A stretch of 64,000 nt of DNA from Apricaphanius iberus (GCA_028564705.1 JAPXFQ010002457.1:102434-166433); one strand, 5' to 3'; positions 32,941 to 45,649 are shown, numbered from the stretch's first letter. The notes: generated by a model not told the origin, from the sequence alone. Numbers and translations are program-made.

Positions 32941-33883
32941 AGAGAGAAACACTGCTACGTAGGAATGACAGTCACTGAAGAGGTTCGTTGTTATGCTTTG
33001 TTGAATGGACATTTGTGTTGGACCTTTCGTTAGAGGCTCTTGATTCGTGGCAAAGTCTTCAACATTTGGATAACTGAATGTAGGTTGTAGTTAGGTTTAG
33101 CGGGAGCCTGACATTTGGCTAGCGGGCTTCCAGATAAGCACTTTATGTGTGGATATTTGTATGAAGTTTTTTTTTTTTATTACGTGTTGGGTCACCCTGT
33201 TCTTTAAGGAAAATTTGTTCACTGTTGTATGGGGTTGGGAGCCAGCCAGACGGTTACTTGTCTTTATTACAATATTATACTCTTTATTTATTTTATATCA
33301 TTACCTTCTCTTTTTTATCAGTTACAATGTTTTCCTTAAGCATTAGTACTGAGTGACAGTTGCTCACTTAGTGATTGTTTGATAAATAGTGTTAGTTGGA
33401 ATGTGAAATCTCTGAACCATCTGGTTAAGCGTAAAAGAGTTCTCTCCCATTTACATCAGCTGAAGTCTGACTTAGCGTTTCTTCAAGAAACTCACTTACG
33501 CATCTCTGATAAATCTAGACTTAGAAGTAAATGGATAGGCCAAGTGTACCACTCCAAATTTAACTCCAAATCGTGGGGAGCTGCAATTGTAATAAACAAA
33601 TCATTACCTTTTATGGCCACAAATAGTGATGCAGACTCATCTGGACGATTTATTATTGTTGCAGGGACATTATATAGATTCCCTTTGATACTGGCAAACA
33701 TTTATGTCCCTAATCGAGATGATGTAGATTTTTTTAGTAATGGTTTTTTCACGGCTTCCAAACATGGTGTCACATAATGTCATTTTTGGTGGAGACCTAA
33801 ATAGTGCGTCGTCCTCTTTGGATCGCAGCTCCCAGAGGGTTAATCCAGTCTCTAAGTCCGTACACGTTATCCATTCTTTCCTT

Positions 33884-36811
33884 TTTATTTTTTTTATTTT
33901 TTTTTTTTTTCTATTTTTTTTTTTTAACGTGTCCTGTCTAGCAGTATGCTACTCATAATTGGTATCTGAGTACCAAGTACAAGCCCAACAGTTTTACTTT
34001 CCCAAGCAGAGTATTACAGCTTCGCTGTAGTACGCCACTTGATGTATATGTATGAAAAATCTTTATTAGTGATTACTGTGGGTTCAATTTCCTGACGTCA
34101 TGGACATTAAACTGAGACAAGAAGGGAGAAAGGAAGAAGGTGAAGAAAAGAAACCGGACCAGCAGAGGCGCGAACCGACGACACAAGACAGGGAGGCAAA
34201 CAAAGAACACAAGAAAACATCCCAGTCCTCCACCTCTGCCGGACGGCAGAGAAACAGTAATACAAAACAAAAACAACAAACTGTACAGAACCAAACCAAT
34301 AGTTCGGATCTAGTAGAATAACTAAGAATTACACATTCACTACACACAAGCATTGATTAATGAACATAATACAATGTTTCTGGTAAGCTCCTGTGAACAA
34401 CTAACTAATGATGATAACCTCAGCTTAAGATATGTCCGTCCACACCAATGTCCCCACACCTATGTGTGTGCGAGCATGCAGGTCGGAATAAGGTTTCCCC
34501 ACGCAAGTGATTGATAGCTGGTGTAAGGAACCGTCAATCCGTCCTACAGGAATCGGCACAGACATGGAGGAGGCAAGAGATGTATGCATCCAGGGTCCCA
34601 CAGAGTACAGAGGCCACAGGCGGATCAGCGCAGGGTCGATCACCCGCCAAGAGAGGAACAGATGGAAGCCCCAGGGGAACACCCACCAGCCGCAATGCTG
34701 GGGCCCGAGAGATCGCAGTGACGAGCCCACGGGCTCCGCCGGTAACCGGCTACGCCAGGGCGGGCTCGGATCAGGAACCGGAGGCCACGGGGACCAGGGG
34801 CACCCCGCCCCCCAGCGGGGCCCCAACCAGGGACCAGCCGACAAGGGCCCCCCGCCGCCGCCGCAGGCAAGGAGGATCCGCAGCCAACCGACGGATAACA
34901 CACGCCGCCGCCACCCCGGACCAATACCCACCGCCAACAACCCGGCCCGCCTCCACACACCCACACGCCAGGGAGCCACAGCAAGAGCCACAGCGGATGT
35001 ACGCCCTCCCCAGGCCGCGCCCAGCCGGCACCTGGACATCCAGATCTTCCAGCTCCCGGGTCCAGATCCCGCCCCACGTAGGGCGCCAAGATCAGGGGCC
35101 CAGCCAATGCCGGACAGCCCCACCAGGTGAACAGACCAGCCAGCAGAAGTCCTGGAACCGGCAGGAGGACTGGGCACCAGGCACGGTCCCCACCGATCCA
35201 CCGGACGGCACCAACCTGTTCTACAACCCCGGCACCCCCAGAAGAGGTGCCCCAGTCAATCCAAGGAGGACGTCGGCCCGAAACAGCGGCCGCCCGACAC
35301 ACCGGACCACCCAGGACCCGCCCGACATGCACCAGGACCGAGCCGGGCCGCAACCGGGACCCCCGGCCCCAGGCATCGAGAGCCATCATCAACCAGCGGG
35401 CAGGAGCAACCATCACCGACGGGGAGTGACGGGGAGGGAAGAAGATGCATCAGGCCAGAGAGCAGCCAAACACCCAACCTGACAGGTAGACATAGACAGA
35501 CAGAGACACTCATACGTACCCTCCCTCTCATGCGTACACATTCTTACAAATACAGGACATACGAAAAAAGGACGCTATACACTCATTCATACCCCCCATA
35601 CGTACACTATACTCCATACTCCCAGGCCCAGGGACAGACGCCCCAATAGAGAACCCTGCCCCTGCACCCAGGAGACAGACCCCTTTGCCCACCAGGACGG
35701 GGACAAGCAGACCGCCAAGGCCCCCACACCGGCAAGAGCAGCCCACCAGCCCAGGACCCCGACCAGACGGCGTGATATTCTACCCGGGCTCCGACCCCTG
35801 ATGGTACAACGAACAGGGGTGTGGAAAGACCCCCCAGCCTCTCTCCCCCAGCTCAATGTGGTGTTTTTGTGTGTTGTTCTAATGTGCACTTAAAACAGTG
35901 GGGGGCGACATGGGAATATTGCCGGGTTCCCCCAAATCCCCCCCCCCCGGGCCCTCGGTGTCTAGATGCGTTTAAGCAGTGGGTGCCGGCACCACAGGCG
36001 AGGCCCCCACAACGGGCCCCTATAGGGGGCCCCCCATGAGGGTCCCCGCCCCCAGTGCCAATGCGCCACACCGCCAGATCCCTACATGTGCGTTCCATGT
36101 AAATGTTGCAAGTGTAAGTGTCTAAGTTGCTCAATAAAATCGGGACCCAGGCCGCCACCGGATAGCGAAGACGGAAGCTCCATCCCGCACCCCAGTGACG
36201 TGCCCACGTCCCAAGGCCTTGTGAATGGTAGAATGAAGGAGCAGGTGGACAGAGGCATGGGGATGGGGAGAAAATAACTGGGGTGACCATTGTCAACCCC
36301 ATGGGACCCAGCTCCCCTGTTGACTCCAATAGGCACCCCCGTTCGGCCCGATCCACCAGGGGTGGGAGGCCCCAGCACGTCAAGTCGGGGCCCACGGCAG
36401 CGGCACCCCCGAGCCCCATGGGGGCCCCGGCAATCCACCAGCCCCTATGCCAGGGGCATACCTAAATTCTTCCCAACATTCACACTGCTAACAAAACACA
36501 TGTCACTAGACACCCAGGTTGAGTTTAGCCCCCCCTCCCCCTCAACGCCCTCCCCCCTCCCGTCCCAAGCGCACTCCGTTAAAAAGAGCGCCTGTGCTAG
36601 ATGGTAAAAAGCCTCCACGCCAATAAGAGACGCACCAGGCACCGCCAGCGTCCGAGGGCCTCCGCGCCGAGGCCGGAACCCGGCGCACCACCGACTCGGT
36701 TACCCCGGACATGCCGCGCCAGGCCCGTGGGCAGACCGAAGTCCCGGGCGGCCAATCCCCAGGCCAACATCCTCCAGCCTTGCTACTACCGCCCGATGGC
36801 CGGGTGGCAAC
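33884..36811 (-). mobile_element. GC-rich poly(A) retroposon, copy 2 (2928 bp)
   Basis: Flanked by a perfect 15-bp duplication ATCCATTCTTTCCTT (33869-33883 and 36812-36826). A T-rich run at 33884-33927 is the poly(A) tail of a minus-oriented retroposon. The body is strongly GC-rich from 34700 to 36700, unlike the AT-rich host L1. Open frames on both strands here (up to 323 codons on plus, 258 on minus) are compositionally biased (Pro/Arg/Gly) with no conserved motif. It may be the long 3' UTR of an unidentified LINE or a non-autonomous element. The AATAAA near 36136 lies on the antisense strand. Confidence 0.8.
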
Positions 36812-37966
36812 ATCCATTCTTTCCTTGATACGTAAGGCCTGGCAGATGTTTGGAGATTTCGAAACCCAACCTCACGCATGTACTCATTCTTTTCAAATGT
36901 TCATAAAACATTTTCCCGTATGGATTATTTCTTTCTGGATAAAAAAACGTCTCCCTCTGGTTACGGACTGCGATTACAAACCCATGATTATTTCTGATCA
37001 ATCCCCTCTAGCTCTCTCTTTACGGATCCAAAATGTAAATTGTAGTTACCGACCATGGAGACTAAACCCGTTGCTGTTCACAGATGAAGAATTTAATACG
37101 TTTATGCAACCTCAAATTTAACTATTTATTAATATCAATCAAACATCAGAAGTTTCACAATCAACTGTTTGGGAGTCTCTCAAGGCATACCTGAGGGGTC
37201 AGATAATCTTCTTTTGTGCAAAGCAGAAACGAATTGAAGCTGAACACCTGAATATATTGGCTGATCAAATAGCTAAGCTAGATGTTGTCTATACAACTAC
37301 AGACCGAGTACAACCTTTTATCTACAAGACAGGCTTAATATCTTCTCTCTAAATCTCAAAGCTGCTCCTATGAATATGGAGAGAAGACGTGTAAGCTTTT
37401 AGCACAGCAACTGCGACAAAGAACAGCTAATCAAGCTATACCAGAAATACAAAACGATCAAGGAGTATAATGCACAGACAATTTAGAAAAAAATAATACC
37501 TTTTTGAAGTATTATCAAAATTTATACAGCTCCACTCCAACTAGCGATTGTTCTGGATTAGACAATTTCTTCCGCAATCTCAACATTCCTTTATTGGAAA
37601 CAGATGAAGCTAAAGGATTGGAGGAACCAATCTCTAATGCTAAAAATTCATAGAGCTTTGAAAACCATGCAATCCGTGAAATCTCCGGGCCCTGACGGAT
37701 TTCCGTCTGAGATTTATAAAGAATTTGCCCCTCAAATCACTCCATTGCTAAAATTAACATTTGACGAATCTTTTATCTCACAGTCTCTGCCCCCAACAAT
37801 GTGCCAAGCAGTTATCTCTTTTATTCTAAAAAAAGATAAAGACAGCCTAAACTGTAACTCGTATCGCCCAATATCACTACTAAATGTAGACACCAAAATC
37901 CTCGCTAAGGTGTTAGCTCATCGCCTGGAGAGAGTCTTACCCTCCATCATCTCACCTGATCAAACA

Positions 37967-38094
37967 TCCATCCATCCATCCATCTTCTTAACCGCTTATC
38001 CAATTCAGGGTCACGGGGCAGCTGGAGCCTATCCCAGCAATTATCAGGCGTTAGGCAGGGTACACCCTGAACAGGACGCCAGTCTGTTGCAGGG
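37967..38094 (-). mobile_element. SINE-W copy 2 inside L1 ORF2
   Basis: TCCATCCATCCATCC...TAACCGCTTATCCAATTCAGG...GGGTACACCCTGAACAGGACGCCAG, the reverse complement of the SINE at 15878. Perfect 14-bp target duplication CACCTGATCAAACA at 37953-37966 and 38095-38108, which interrupts the RT codons SPDQT|GFIKN. Confidence 0.9.
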
Positions 38095-40300
38095 CACCTG
38101 ATCAAACAGGATTTATTAAAAATATATATTCCTTATTTAATATTAGATGCTTACTAAATATAATTTATAGTCAATCTGAAAATAACGCATCTGAAGCAGT
38201 AATTTCACTTGATGCAGAAAAAGCGTTTGATCGGGTGAGGTGGGATTTTCTTTTGTATACATTGAAAAAGTTTGGATTTGGTAACAATTGTATTGTCTGG
38301 ATAAGGGTGTTATACTCATCCCCTCTTGCAGCTATTTGAACCAACAACAATCTATCTAAATATTTTCAACTTCAGTGCGGCACAAGGCAGGGGTGCCCTT
38401 TGTCGCCCCTCCTTTTTGCACCAGCGATTGAACCATTGGCAATCGCCTTGAGACAGTGCATGGACATCAAAGGGATCCTTCGGGGGGAAACGGAACATAG
38501 GGTCTCGCTTTCAAACCCTCCACAAAGTCTCCCAAATGTTCTAGACTTACTTGAGGAATTTGGAGCCATCTCAGGATATAAAGTAAATTTTGGTAAAAGT
38601 GAAGCCATGCCCATTGGCAGAGCAATAGGGGAGCTACCAACTACTTTAGATCCTCTCAAACTTAGTTACAATAAATTCAAATATTTGGGTATATGGATCA
38701 CACGCAACCACAAAGATCTATATAAACAAAATTATCAGGTGTTACTATCCAAATTAAAACAAGATTTTGAGAGGTGGGAGTTGCTGCCTCTTTCGCTTGG
38801 AGGCAGAATTAACACAATCAAAATGAATATTTTTCCCAAATGTTTTTATTTATTTCAATCTCTTCCCATTTTTCTGAACAAAACCTTTTTTAAGAATTTA
38901 AATAGTCAAATTTCCTCTTTCATATGGAATAAAAAAAAACACCAAGATTACAACTTCACTTATTATTATTGCAGGAGGCTTTGCACTCCAAAACTTTAAA
39001 TGTTATTACTGGGTGTCCAACATGAATGCAATAGTATACTGGACAGAGGGGAATGACAACTTAACATCATGGGCAGCGCTAGAAAAAATGTCAGTAGATC
39101 ATCTTACACTTGTATCTCTGTTATGCGCCAGGTTACCTTTAAAAAAAGGATCTCCAACTTTATCTCAAACCCACTTATTATTCATTCAATCAAGCTGTGG
39201 AACCAGTTTAGGAGACACTTCAAATTGACCGAACTATGCCTCAGTGAACCGCTGAAAAGACATTGTATGTTCCCCCCATCAATAACTGATGAGGCATTTA
39301 ATGTCTGGACAAGTCTTGGGATAACATCGTTACATAAACTCTTCAGTGACAATGTGTTCAGTTATTTTGAACAGCTGAGGACTAAATATCATATCCCTGG
39401 ATCTCACTTCTACAGATATCTACAGATTAGGAACTTCATTACCTGTAACACGGACTCCTTCCCATCATCTCCATTTCCATCTCTTTTGGACGATATCTTC
39501 AAGCTCAAACGAAATGCCAAGCGCCTTATAATTGTAATTTATGGATTGTTAAATAACTACAAGATGGCAACATTGCAGAGACTCAAAAAAAAAATGGGAG
39601 GAAGATTTGTGTGTGTAGATTTCAGATGAGATCTGAAAAAGGATTATTAACAGAATTTTTCTTCATCTATCTGTCTCAGACATACAATTCAAAGTAGTAC
39701 ATCGCCTTTACTGGTCCAAAACTGGACTGAGTAAGATCAGAGAAAATTTTGACCCTACATGTCATCGTTGTAAACAAGATCCAGCCTCTTTGGTGAATAT
39801 GTTTTGGACATGCTCAAAATTACAGCGCTTTTGGGAACGCATATTTGATATCTTTTCTAAAGCTTGTAGTTTTACCCTGAAACCCTGCTCATGTGTTGCT
39901 TTATTTGGAGTGACTATGGATGCCCGTCTGACAAAGGCATAAGTCAGCTTGATAGCCTTTGGTGCACTGTTAGTGCGAAGAATAACCTTATTGAATTGGA
40001 AGGATGCACATCCACCTGTATATGGGCACTGGGTTAGGGATGTCATGTTCTATATACCGTTAGAGAAGATCAGATACACAACAAAAGGCTCAGTCCAAAG
40101 ATTTTATGACACCTGGGGACTTTTCCTTGCTCGGTTTGGGATTTGGATGCGAGGGATATTACAGTGTAATGTACATTGTTCATTATTGCATTGTTTATTA
40201 CCGCACAATTTGTATCTGGTCTGGCTGGCTGTGAGTGGGTGGAGGGGTTAACAAAAAAAAACCTTATTAAACACACCTTGTAAAAAAATGACACAATTAC

Positions 40301-41690
40301 AAAACTAAAGTACAGTTAATAAAGATAAAAATGGCTATTCTCAGCCTGAGCAGGATAATTTAAAAATATTTATAGAATGTGCATGTGTATTTGAGCAGTG
40401 AACAATATTAACTGTGTAAAGAGAGACATCCAAATATAATAGAATAAATCCTGAAATGGGTACAAAATTGGAGCCTTCAGTTTTATATTTTTTGCACAAA
40501 ATAGATTATTAGATATACATAAGTTTTCACTTTTAGGTCCTGTCCATACAAAAGATAGGTAGACCAAACTGTTGTAATGGAAAAGTTAGTGCACAATGGA
40601 GATTTTTAGTTAGCTGTATAACTCTGAGGAACCAGACCTGTAATCTGGAAGCAAGTCTGAGGGCACAATTTGCACCATTGGTGTATGCTTTGTTGAACAG
40701 AAAGTGCCCTGTACAGTTATAAAGTGCTTGTCTCTGCAGTCTCTTTATCTGCCCTTAAACATATCAAATGTCCCAGGGAGACATCCACTCTATTCTCTGT
40801 TGTCTAAATAGAATAATTTGCTATTGTTTAAATTATTTTCTTCAGTCCAGCCGGAATTAACAAAAAATTTTTTTTTTCAAAGGATGACGTGAGAAGAAAA
40901 GAGACAGACATTTCTTGATATAAGAAAATGAAAATCAAATAACCATCTCCAATCTGAAGGGGCAAAATGATTTCACCTTAGGCTGAAAACTAAACACATT
41001 CATTTAAAACTTTTGCTTTTATCAAGGACTGGTTTTTGTTTGAGCTGGTGTGAGTGGGCACAAGTAAAAACTGTGTCTTTGATTAGTAAACGCTGTGAGC
41101 AAATAATGGAGTATTTTAACGCCAGCTTTCAAGGAAAAACATGTAGAGATAAAGAAAGATGTTTCTGGATAGCCTTGATATTTATTGATCATGAATAAAT
41201 CCTGATTTGCCCAATTTTACAGCAATAAAAGACACTGTACTGGGAACTTTGATAAATATACAATGTTTGTACAGTGCACTTTACGAAGTATGTCGCTGCT
41301 TACAGATTTGTTTCTTTTTTAGGCTTTTCAGCTAGGTAAATCTGTCAGATACTCAAACACATTTCAATTTAAGACCAAAATAATCAAAGTATATAAAAAA
41401 TTCAGTTTTAAAATCAAGATTAATTTTTGATTAAAGAAAAAAGTCTCTCCATTTTTACACTGCCTTTGCCCTGTGTAATCAGTCATTAAATCAGTTAAGT
41501 GTGTTTAATCTTACCTTTTTGGAAAAGTGATTTCAAATCCACAAGAATTCCCAGGCCTGATTAATGCCAGACTGTAGATTGACTTAATAACTTTTATTGA
41601 ACCTGTTTTACAGCCGGAAGTAGGCTGAAAGTTTAAAAAAAGGCAACAGGCCATCTCTTACTCTGAATAAATACAATAACATGCGTTACC
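40301..41690. other. AT-rich non-coding stretch
   Basis: No gene, TIR or LINE motif recognised. Confidence 0.5.
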
Positions 41691-41699
41691 ACCTTTACC

Positions 41700-43195
41700 T
41701 CACCTTCCAACCTATCTTTTTCTGAAAGTCAGGTGAAGAGGCAGTTGGAGAAACTGAACCGGAACAAGGCTGCAGGTCCAGATGGTGTCAGCCCCAGAGT
41801 CCTGAAGACCTGTGCACAGCAGCTCTGTGGGATTCTGCAGCACCTATTGAACCTTAGCCTGAACCAAGAGAAGGTTTCAGTGGTGTGGAAGACATCCTGC
41901 CTTGTTCCAGTACCAAAGAAAACTCACCCATAAGTCATCAATGACTACAGACCTGTTGCCCGGACATCCCACATCATGAAGGTCCTGGAGAGACTCTTGT
42001 TGCCCCACCTGAGTAATAAAACTAGAACCTATCAGGACCCCCTGCAGTTTGCTTATCGCCATGGTGTTGGTGTTGAAGATGCCATCATTAACCTGCTTCA
42101 ACCAACCCACTGTGATCTGGACAAAGCAGGCAGCACTGTGAGAATCATGTTCTTTGATTTCTCCAGTGCATTTAACACTATTCAGCCTGATTTACTTCAG
42201 GAACTTTACGTCAGAAACTCCTGGAAACACAGGTGGAGGCCTCAACAATCAGCTGGATCAATGACTACCTGACAAACAGACCACAGTTTGTGAGACTGAA
42301 GGATTGTATGTCAAACCAGCTGATCAGCAGCACAGGAGCACCACAAGGGACTGTACTCTCACCATTCCTTTTCACTCTGTACACCTCAGACTTCCAGTAT
42401 AAGACAGATACCTGTCATCTGCAGAAATACTCAGACGACTCTGCAATTGTCGGGTGTATCAGAGATGGTGAAGAAGCTGAATACAGAGAGCTGGTGAGAA
42501 GCTTTGTGGCATGGTGTGGAGACAATCACCTTACCTTGAATGTGAACAAAACAAAGAAGATGATAGTAGATTTCAGAAGAAACAGGGACAAGTCAAAGAC
42601 TTTCTCCATCATGGGAGAAGAGGTGGAGGTGGTTGAGAAGTACAAATACCTCGGAGTTCACCTGTACAATAGACTGGACTGGAGAATCAACAGTGAAGCC
42701 GTCTACAAAAAGGGACAGAGCAGACTGTACTTTCTGAGGAAGCTGAGGTCCTTCAAGATTTCCAGGAAGATGCTGCAAATCTTCTACAAGTCTGTGGTGG
42801 AGAGTGACATCTCTTCGTCCATCATCTGTTGGGGTAACAGCATCAGAGCCGGGGACTTAAAACGGCTCAATAACCTGATACAGAAGGCTGGTTCTGTTAT
42901 GGGGACGACTGTGGAAACACTCAAGATAATGATGCAAAGAAGGAATCTTCATAAAATTAAAAAGGTCATGGACAACCCTGAGCATCCTCTCCATGAGACA
43001 GTCCTACAGCAGCAGAGTATCTTCAGTCGGAGGCTTCTTCAGATTCGCTGCAACACAGACCGCTACAGGAAATCCTTTCTCCCCTCAGCCATCATGGTCT
43101 ACAATAATTCCTTGAAAAATTAATTAAGGAGCTACAACAACAATTAATTTCCCTCTGGGATTAATGAAGTATTTTTGAATTTGAATTTGAATTGA
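41700..43195 (+). mobile_element. CR1/Rex1-clade LINE copy 2 (most of the RT)
   Basis: RT motifs in order: NRNKAAGPDGVSPRVLK (41755 on), NDYRPVARTSHIMKVLERLL, DPLQFAYRHGVGVEDAII, MFFDFSSAFNTIQPDLL, STGAPQGTVLSPFLF and the catalytic YSDD (42428-42439; usual box YADD), then TLNVNKTKKMIVDFRR, KYLGVHLYNRLDW and SFLPSAIMVYNNSLKN with a stop at 43121. Frame breaks lie at about 41931 (TAA) and 42225, so it is inactive. The 3' end has ATTGAATT-type repeats. The endonuclease is missing (5' truncation). About 90 percent similar by eye to copy 1. Confidence 0.8.
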
Positions 43196-43424
43196 ATTTG
43201 AAACAAAGTCAAGGATGTCTATCCATTTGGAAAAGGGTTAGAACGGCATTCCTGATTTGGTTTCCCAGTGAACCACAGCGAGAACCATAAAAATGTAGGT
43301 AACATGGAGAGTCTATCCTACAGAGATAACTCCAAAATGAAGGCTGAACAAAAGAGGGACATAGAAGCATCTTTCCCTTTTCCCAAGTACATGACAATCC
43401 CCAAAACTCGCATAAAACTGGCTA

Positions 43425-43715
43425 TGGGGTGACTGTGGCAAAGGAGTTAGGAGCTTGTCTTGTAATTAAAGGGTTGCAGGTTCAAATACCGGTTCCGACT
43501 GTCTCGGCCCCTGTGTCCTTGGGCAAGACACTTCACCCATTGCCCACTGGCGGTGATCATAGGCCCCGGTGGCGACAGTGTCCATCAACCTTACCTCTGT
43601 CAGTGTGGCCCAGGGCAGCTTTGGCTACAACGTAGCTTGCCATCACCAGTGTGTGAATGGGGTCCATAGGGACTAAGTAAAGCACTCTACAAATACAGTC
43701 CATTTACCATAACAA
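43425..43715 (+). mobile_element. tRNA-derived SINE
   Basis: GGGTGACTGTGGCAAAGGAG...TTAGGAGC supplies an A-box-like start and GGTTCAAATACC a B box. The body has CTTGGGCAAGACACTTCACCC, GTGTGTGAATGGG and the tail AAGCACTCTACAAATACAGTCCATTTACC, a combination familiar from common teleost SINEs. The open frame over it is incidental. Confidence 0.75.
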
Positions 43716-44864
43716 ATAAAGTTAACATTTTTAAGTGGCATAATCAAAGTTGAGGCATAAATCGAATTAAGATGCTAAATCGCAAATGCTTGTTGCCACC
43801 AAAGATGGCACACAGTTTTTATTTACTCCGATTATCTTTGCCTGAAATTAAATTTAGTTTGATGGACAAAACAAAGGTTGTAGCTGTATACTATGGAATC
43901 GAGAAAGTATCATAATAAATAAACTAACACAGGGTGTTTCACGAGTGCGTATGCTCATTTGGAAATGCACACGGTCTGTTTCACAAATGCACACGCAAAG
44001 GTTAACAAATATAATGGAGATACTGAAAAACCTAGGTGTGGAACAATCATAGATATATGATGAGTTTAATATAGGAATGCCAAAACACGGGAGAGGACAA
44101 GAAAAGGGGAACTTAGGAAATCAGGCAGCACTAATGTAAAACAAGAAGCAAGTAATAGAAAGATGTGCAAGAATTAACAGATGGGTAAAAAATAAAACTC
44201 AGGAAGACAGAGATGTGAGACAAATAACAATATTCTGAATTATCAAAGAGTTTTGCCAAAATAAAATAAGCAGAAGGTGAAACTGATGCGAAAAGAAAAT
44301 TAAAGGAAATTAGGTGAAGAAGAGAAGGACTCTAAACTGCTTAAGGGGTTTGGTTTAATTTGCCGCTGAAGTCTCAGATGAAGGCAGGTAGAGACTGGTA
44401 GCTCAAATCAACTAATCCACAGTGTGGGGAACCTGAATCTGAAGGGTTGTCCTGTGTGCTTACGGCACCCTTCATATATACTGGATACCTTGTAAAGATG
44501 TGTAAAAAAAAAACTTGCAGTAGTTTAGTCCTACACTGAAAATTTCAGAAAAATGTCATCTTTTAATTGAGTGGATTAATTGACGAGACATGTTTTTTAA
44601 AGTCTAGCCTCTGAAAAAGGAATAAGTTGCACGTAGAACAATTTCTGTGTTGATTTGATCATTTGTTGTGGTCATTATCCTGCTAGTTGAAACTTAATAA
44701 TTTTTTGATAGAGATCTTTTTTCCCCAAATATCCTGGTATTATGCAAATGATCTCTGAAAAGGGTATTCAGTCCCACAGAATCACAGATCCTCTACCATG
44801 CCTAGCATCCTTTTCACACAAGAGCCACAGTCTAATGGAAAAAAGCTAATTTAGTCTGCTATAA
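43716..44864. other. Non-coding stretch
   Basis: A-rich, no feature recognised. Confidence 0.45.
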
Positions 44865-45470
44865 GGCCGTTTTCACATGTGTGGCCGTACCAGAAAACGG
44901 CCAGAGAAAATGCTAATTTTTTCTGTTCACATGTCACGGATCTCTGCCCGTATTTGAATCCAGTGTTTTACTACAAATAAACAGCAGGTGGCGGTATACA
45001 AATAAGTCTGTAGTTCTCCAACAAACAAGGGAGTGAGAAGTACCGACGTCATAAAACGAGCGACAGCCTAGAATGTAAACAAACTGGTCTACTGGTCAGC
45101 TGCTACCTGAAGCCATCTACAGGGTGAGTGTTGTAGTAAACCCGCCGTTTTGTAATCTGCTGTGTTGCTGTGGGATGCTTGAATCGCGTTGTTTTGGTAT
45201 TTGTATGGTCGCGAGGTGATTCTGTAATTTCGGCCGGCGGTGTCGTCATTTCCGCGTGGAGCGCGTCTATTGTCTTGAGTGCGGCCAGAGTACGGGTTGT
45301 GTTCACATGATACGTGGCCGCTCGTACCTGGACTCGGATACTACCTCCAAGGCAGGTCTCTCTGGCCGTATCCTGGCACGGTACAGTCTGTGTTCACATG
45401 GAACGAAATAAGTGGATTTTGACCAAATACCGTACCCGAGTACGGACTCCCGTACCATGTGAAAGCGCCT
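44865..45470 (-). mobile_element. MITE-A copy 2 (inverted relative to copy 1)
   Basis: Reverse complement of 1876-2476 with a few substitutions and small indels. Ends AAGGCCGTTTTCACATGTGT and, complemented, AAGGCGCTTTCACATGGTAC. Shares the 67-codon frame (45103-45306) with copy 1, differing at two residues. Confidence 0.85.
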
Positions 45471-45649
45471 TAAGTTCCAGCCACATTTGGTAAAAACTGC
45501 AATTATTATCACATCTATAATACAAAACGTTTTTAAAAGAATGTAAAATCTTTATGAAAGTTATTAATAGCCATTAAAGATTAACCAAAAAGCTATTTCA
45601 TTTCAAATTGCAAATGAAAAAAAATTGAGTATTTTAAAAGGGCCACATT

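Larger units (their letters stand above)
33379..40253 (+). pseudogene. L1 ORF2 (endonuclease and reverse transcriptase), split by two insertions
   Basis: AP endonuclease: SVSWNVKSLNHLVKRKRVL, FLQETHL and FGGDLNSASSSLDRSS (GGDxN). No ATG is seen at the expected start (TTG at 33379). The frame is cut at 33883 by a 2.9-kb insertion and resumes at 36827 (IRKAWQMFGDFE...). RT: GPDGFPSEIYKEFAPQI, SYRPISLLNVDTKILAKVLA, an insertion at 37967, then VISLDAEKAFDRVRWDF and CGTRQGCPLSPLLFA. The YADD active-site segment is missing between HRVSL and SNPPQSLPNVL (near 38510). Thumb and C-terminus: ISGYKVNFGKSEAMPI, FKYLGIWITRNHKDLYK and IHSIKLWNQFRRHFK. Stops and shifts occur throughout. Confidence 0.85.
30976..40290 (+). 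mobile_element. L1/Tx1-like LINE, apparently full length, with three nested insertions
   Basis: Bounded by a 10-bp target duplication ACACAATTAC (30966-30975 and 40291-40300). The 5' end is GGGGGGCGCTAGCGAGCC and the 3' end TTGTAAAAAAATG. ORF1 (from 31144) and ORF2 (from about 33379) are present in order. Three later insertions account for about 3.95 kb including duplicated bases, leaving about 5.36 kb for the original element, a normal L1 length. Frame shifts and a lost RT active site show it is dead. Confidence 0.8.

Noticed and set aside
34511..35482. 323-codon plus-strand ORF and 258-codon minus-strand ORFs in the GC-rich retroposon
   Set aside because: Low stop frequency follows from GC content; composition is Pro/Arg/Gly-biased, several frames are open at once and no motif is seen.
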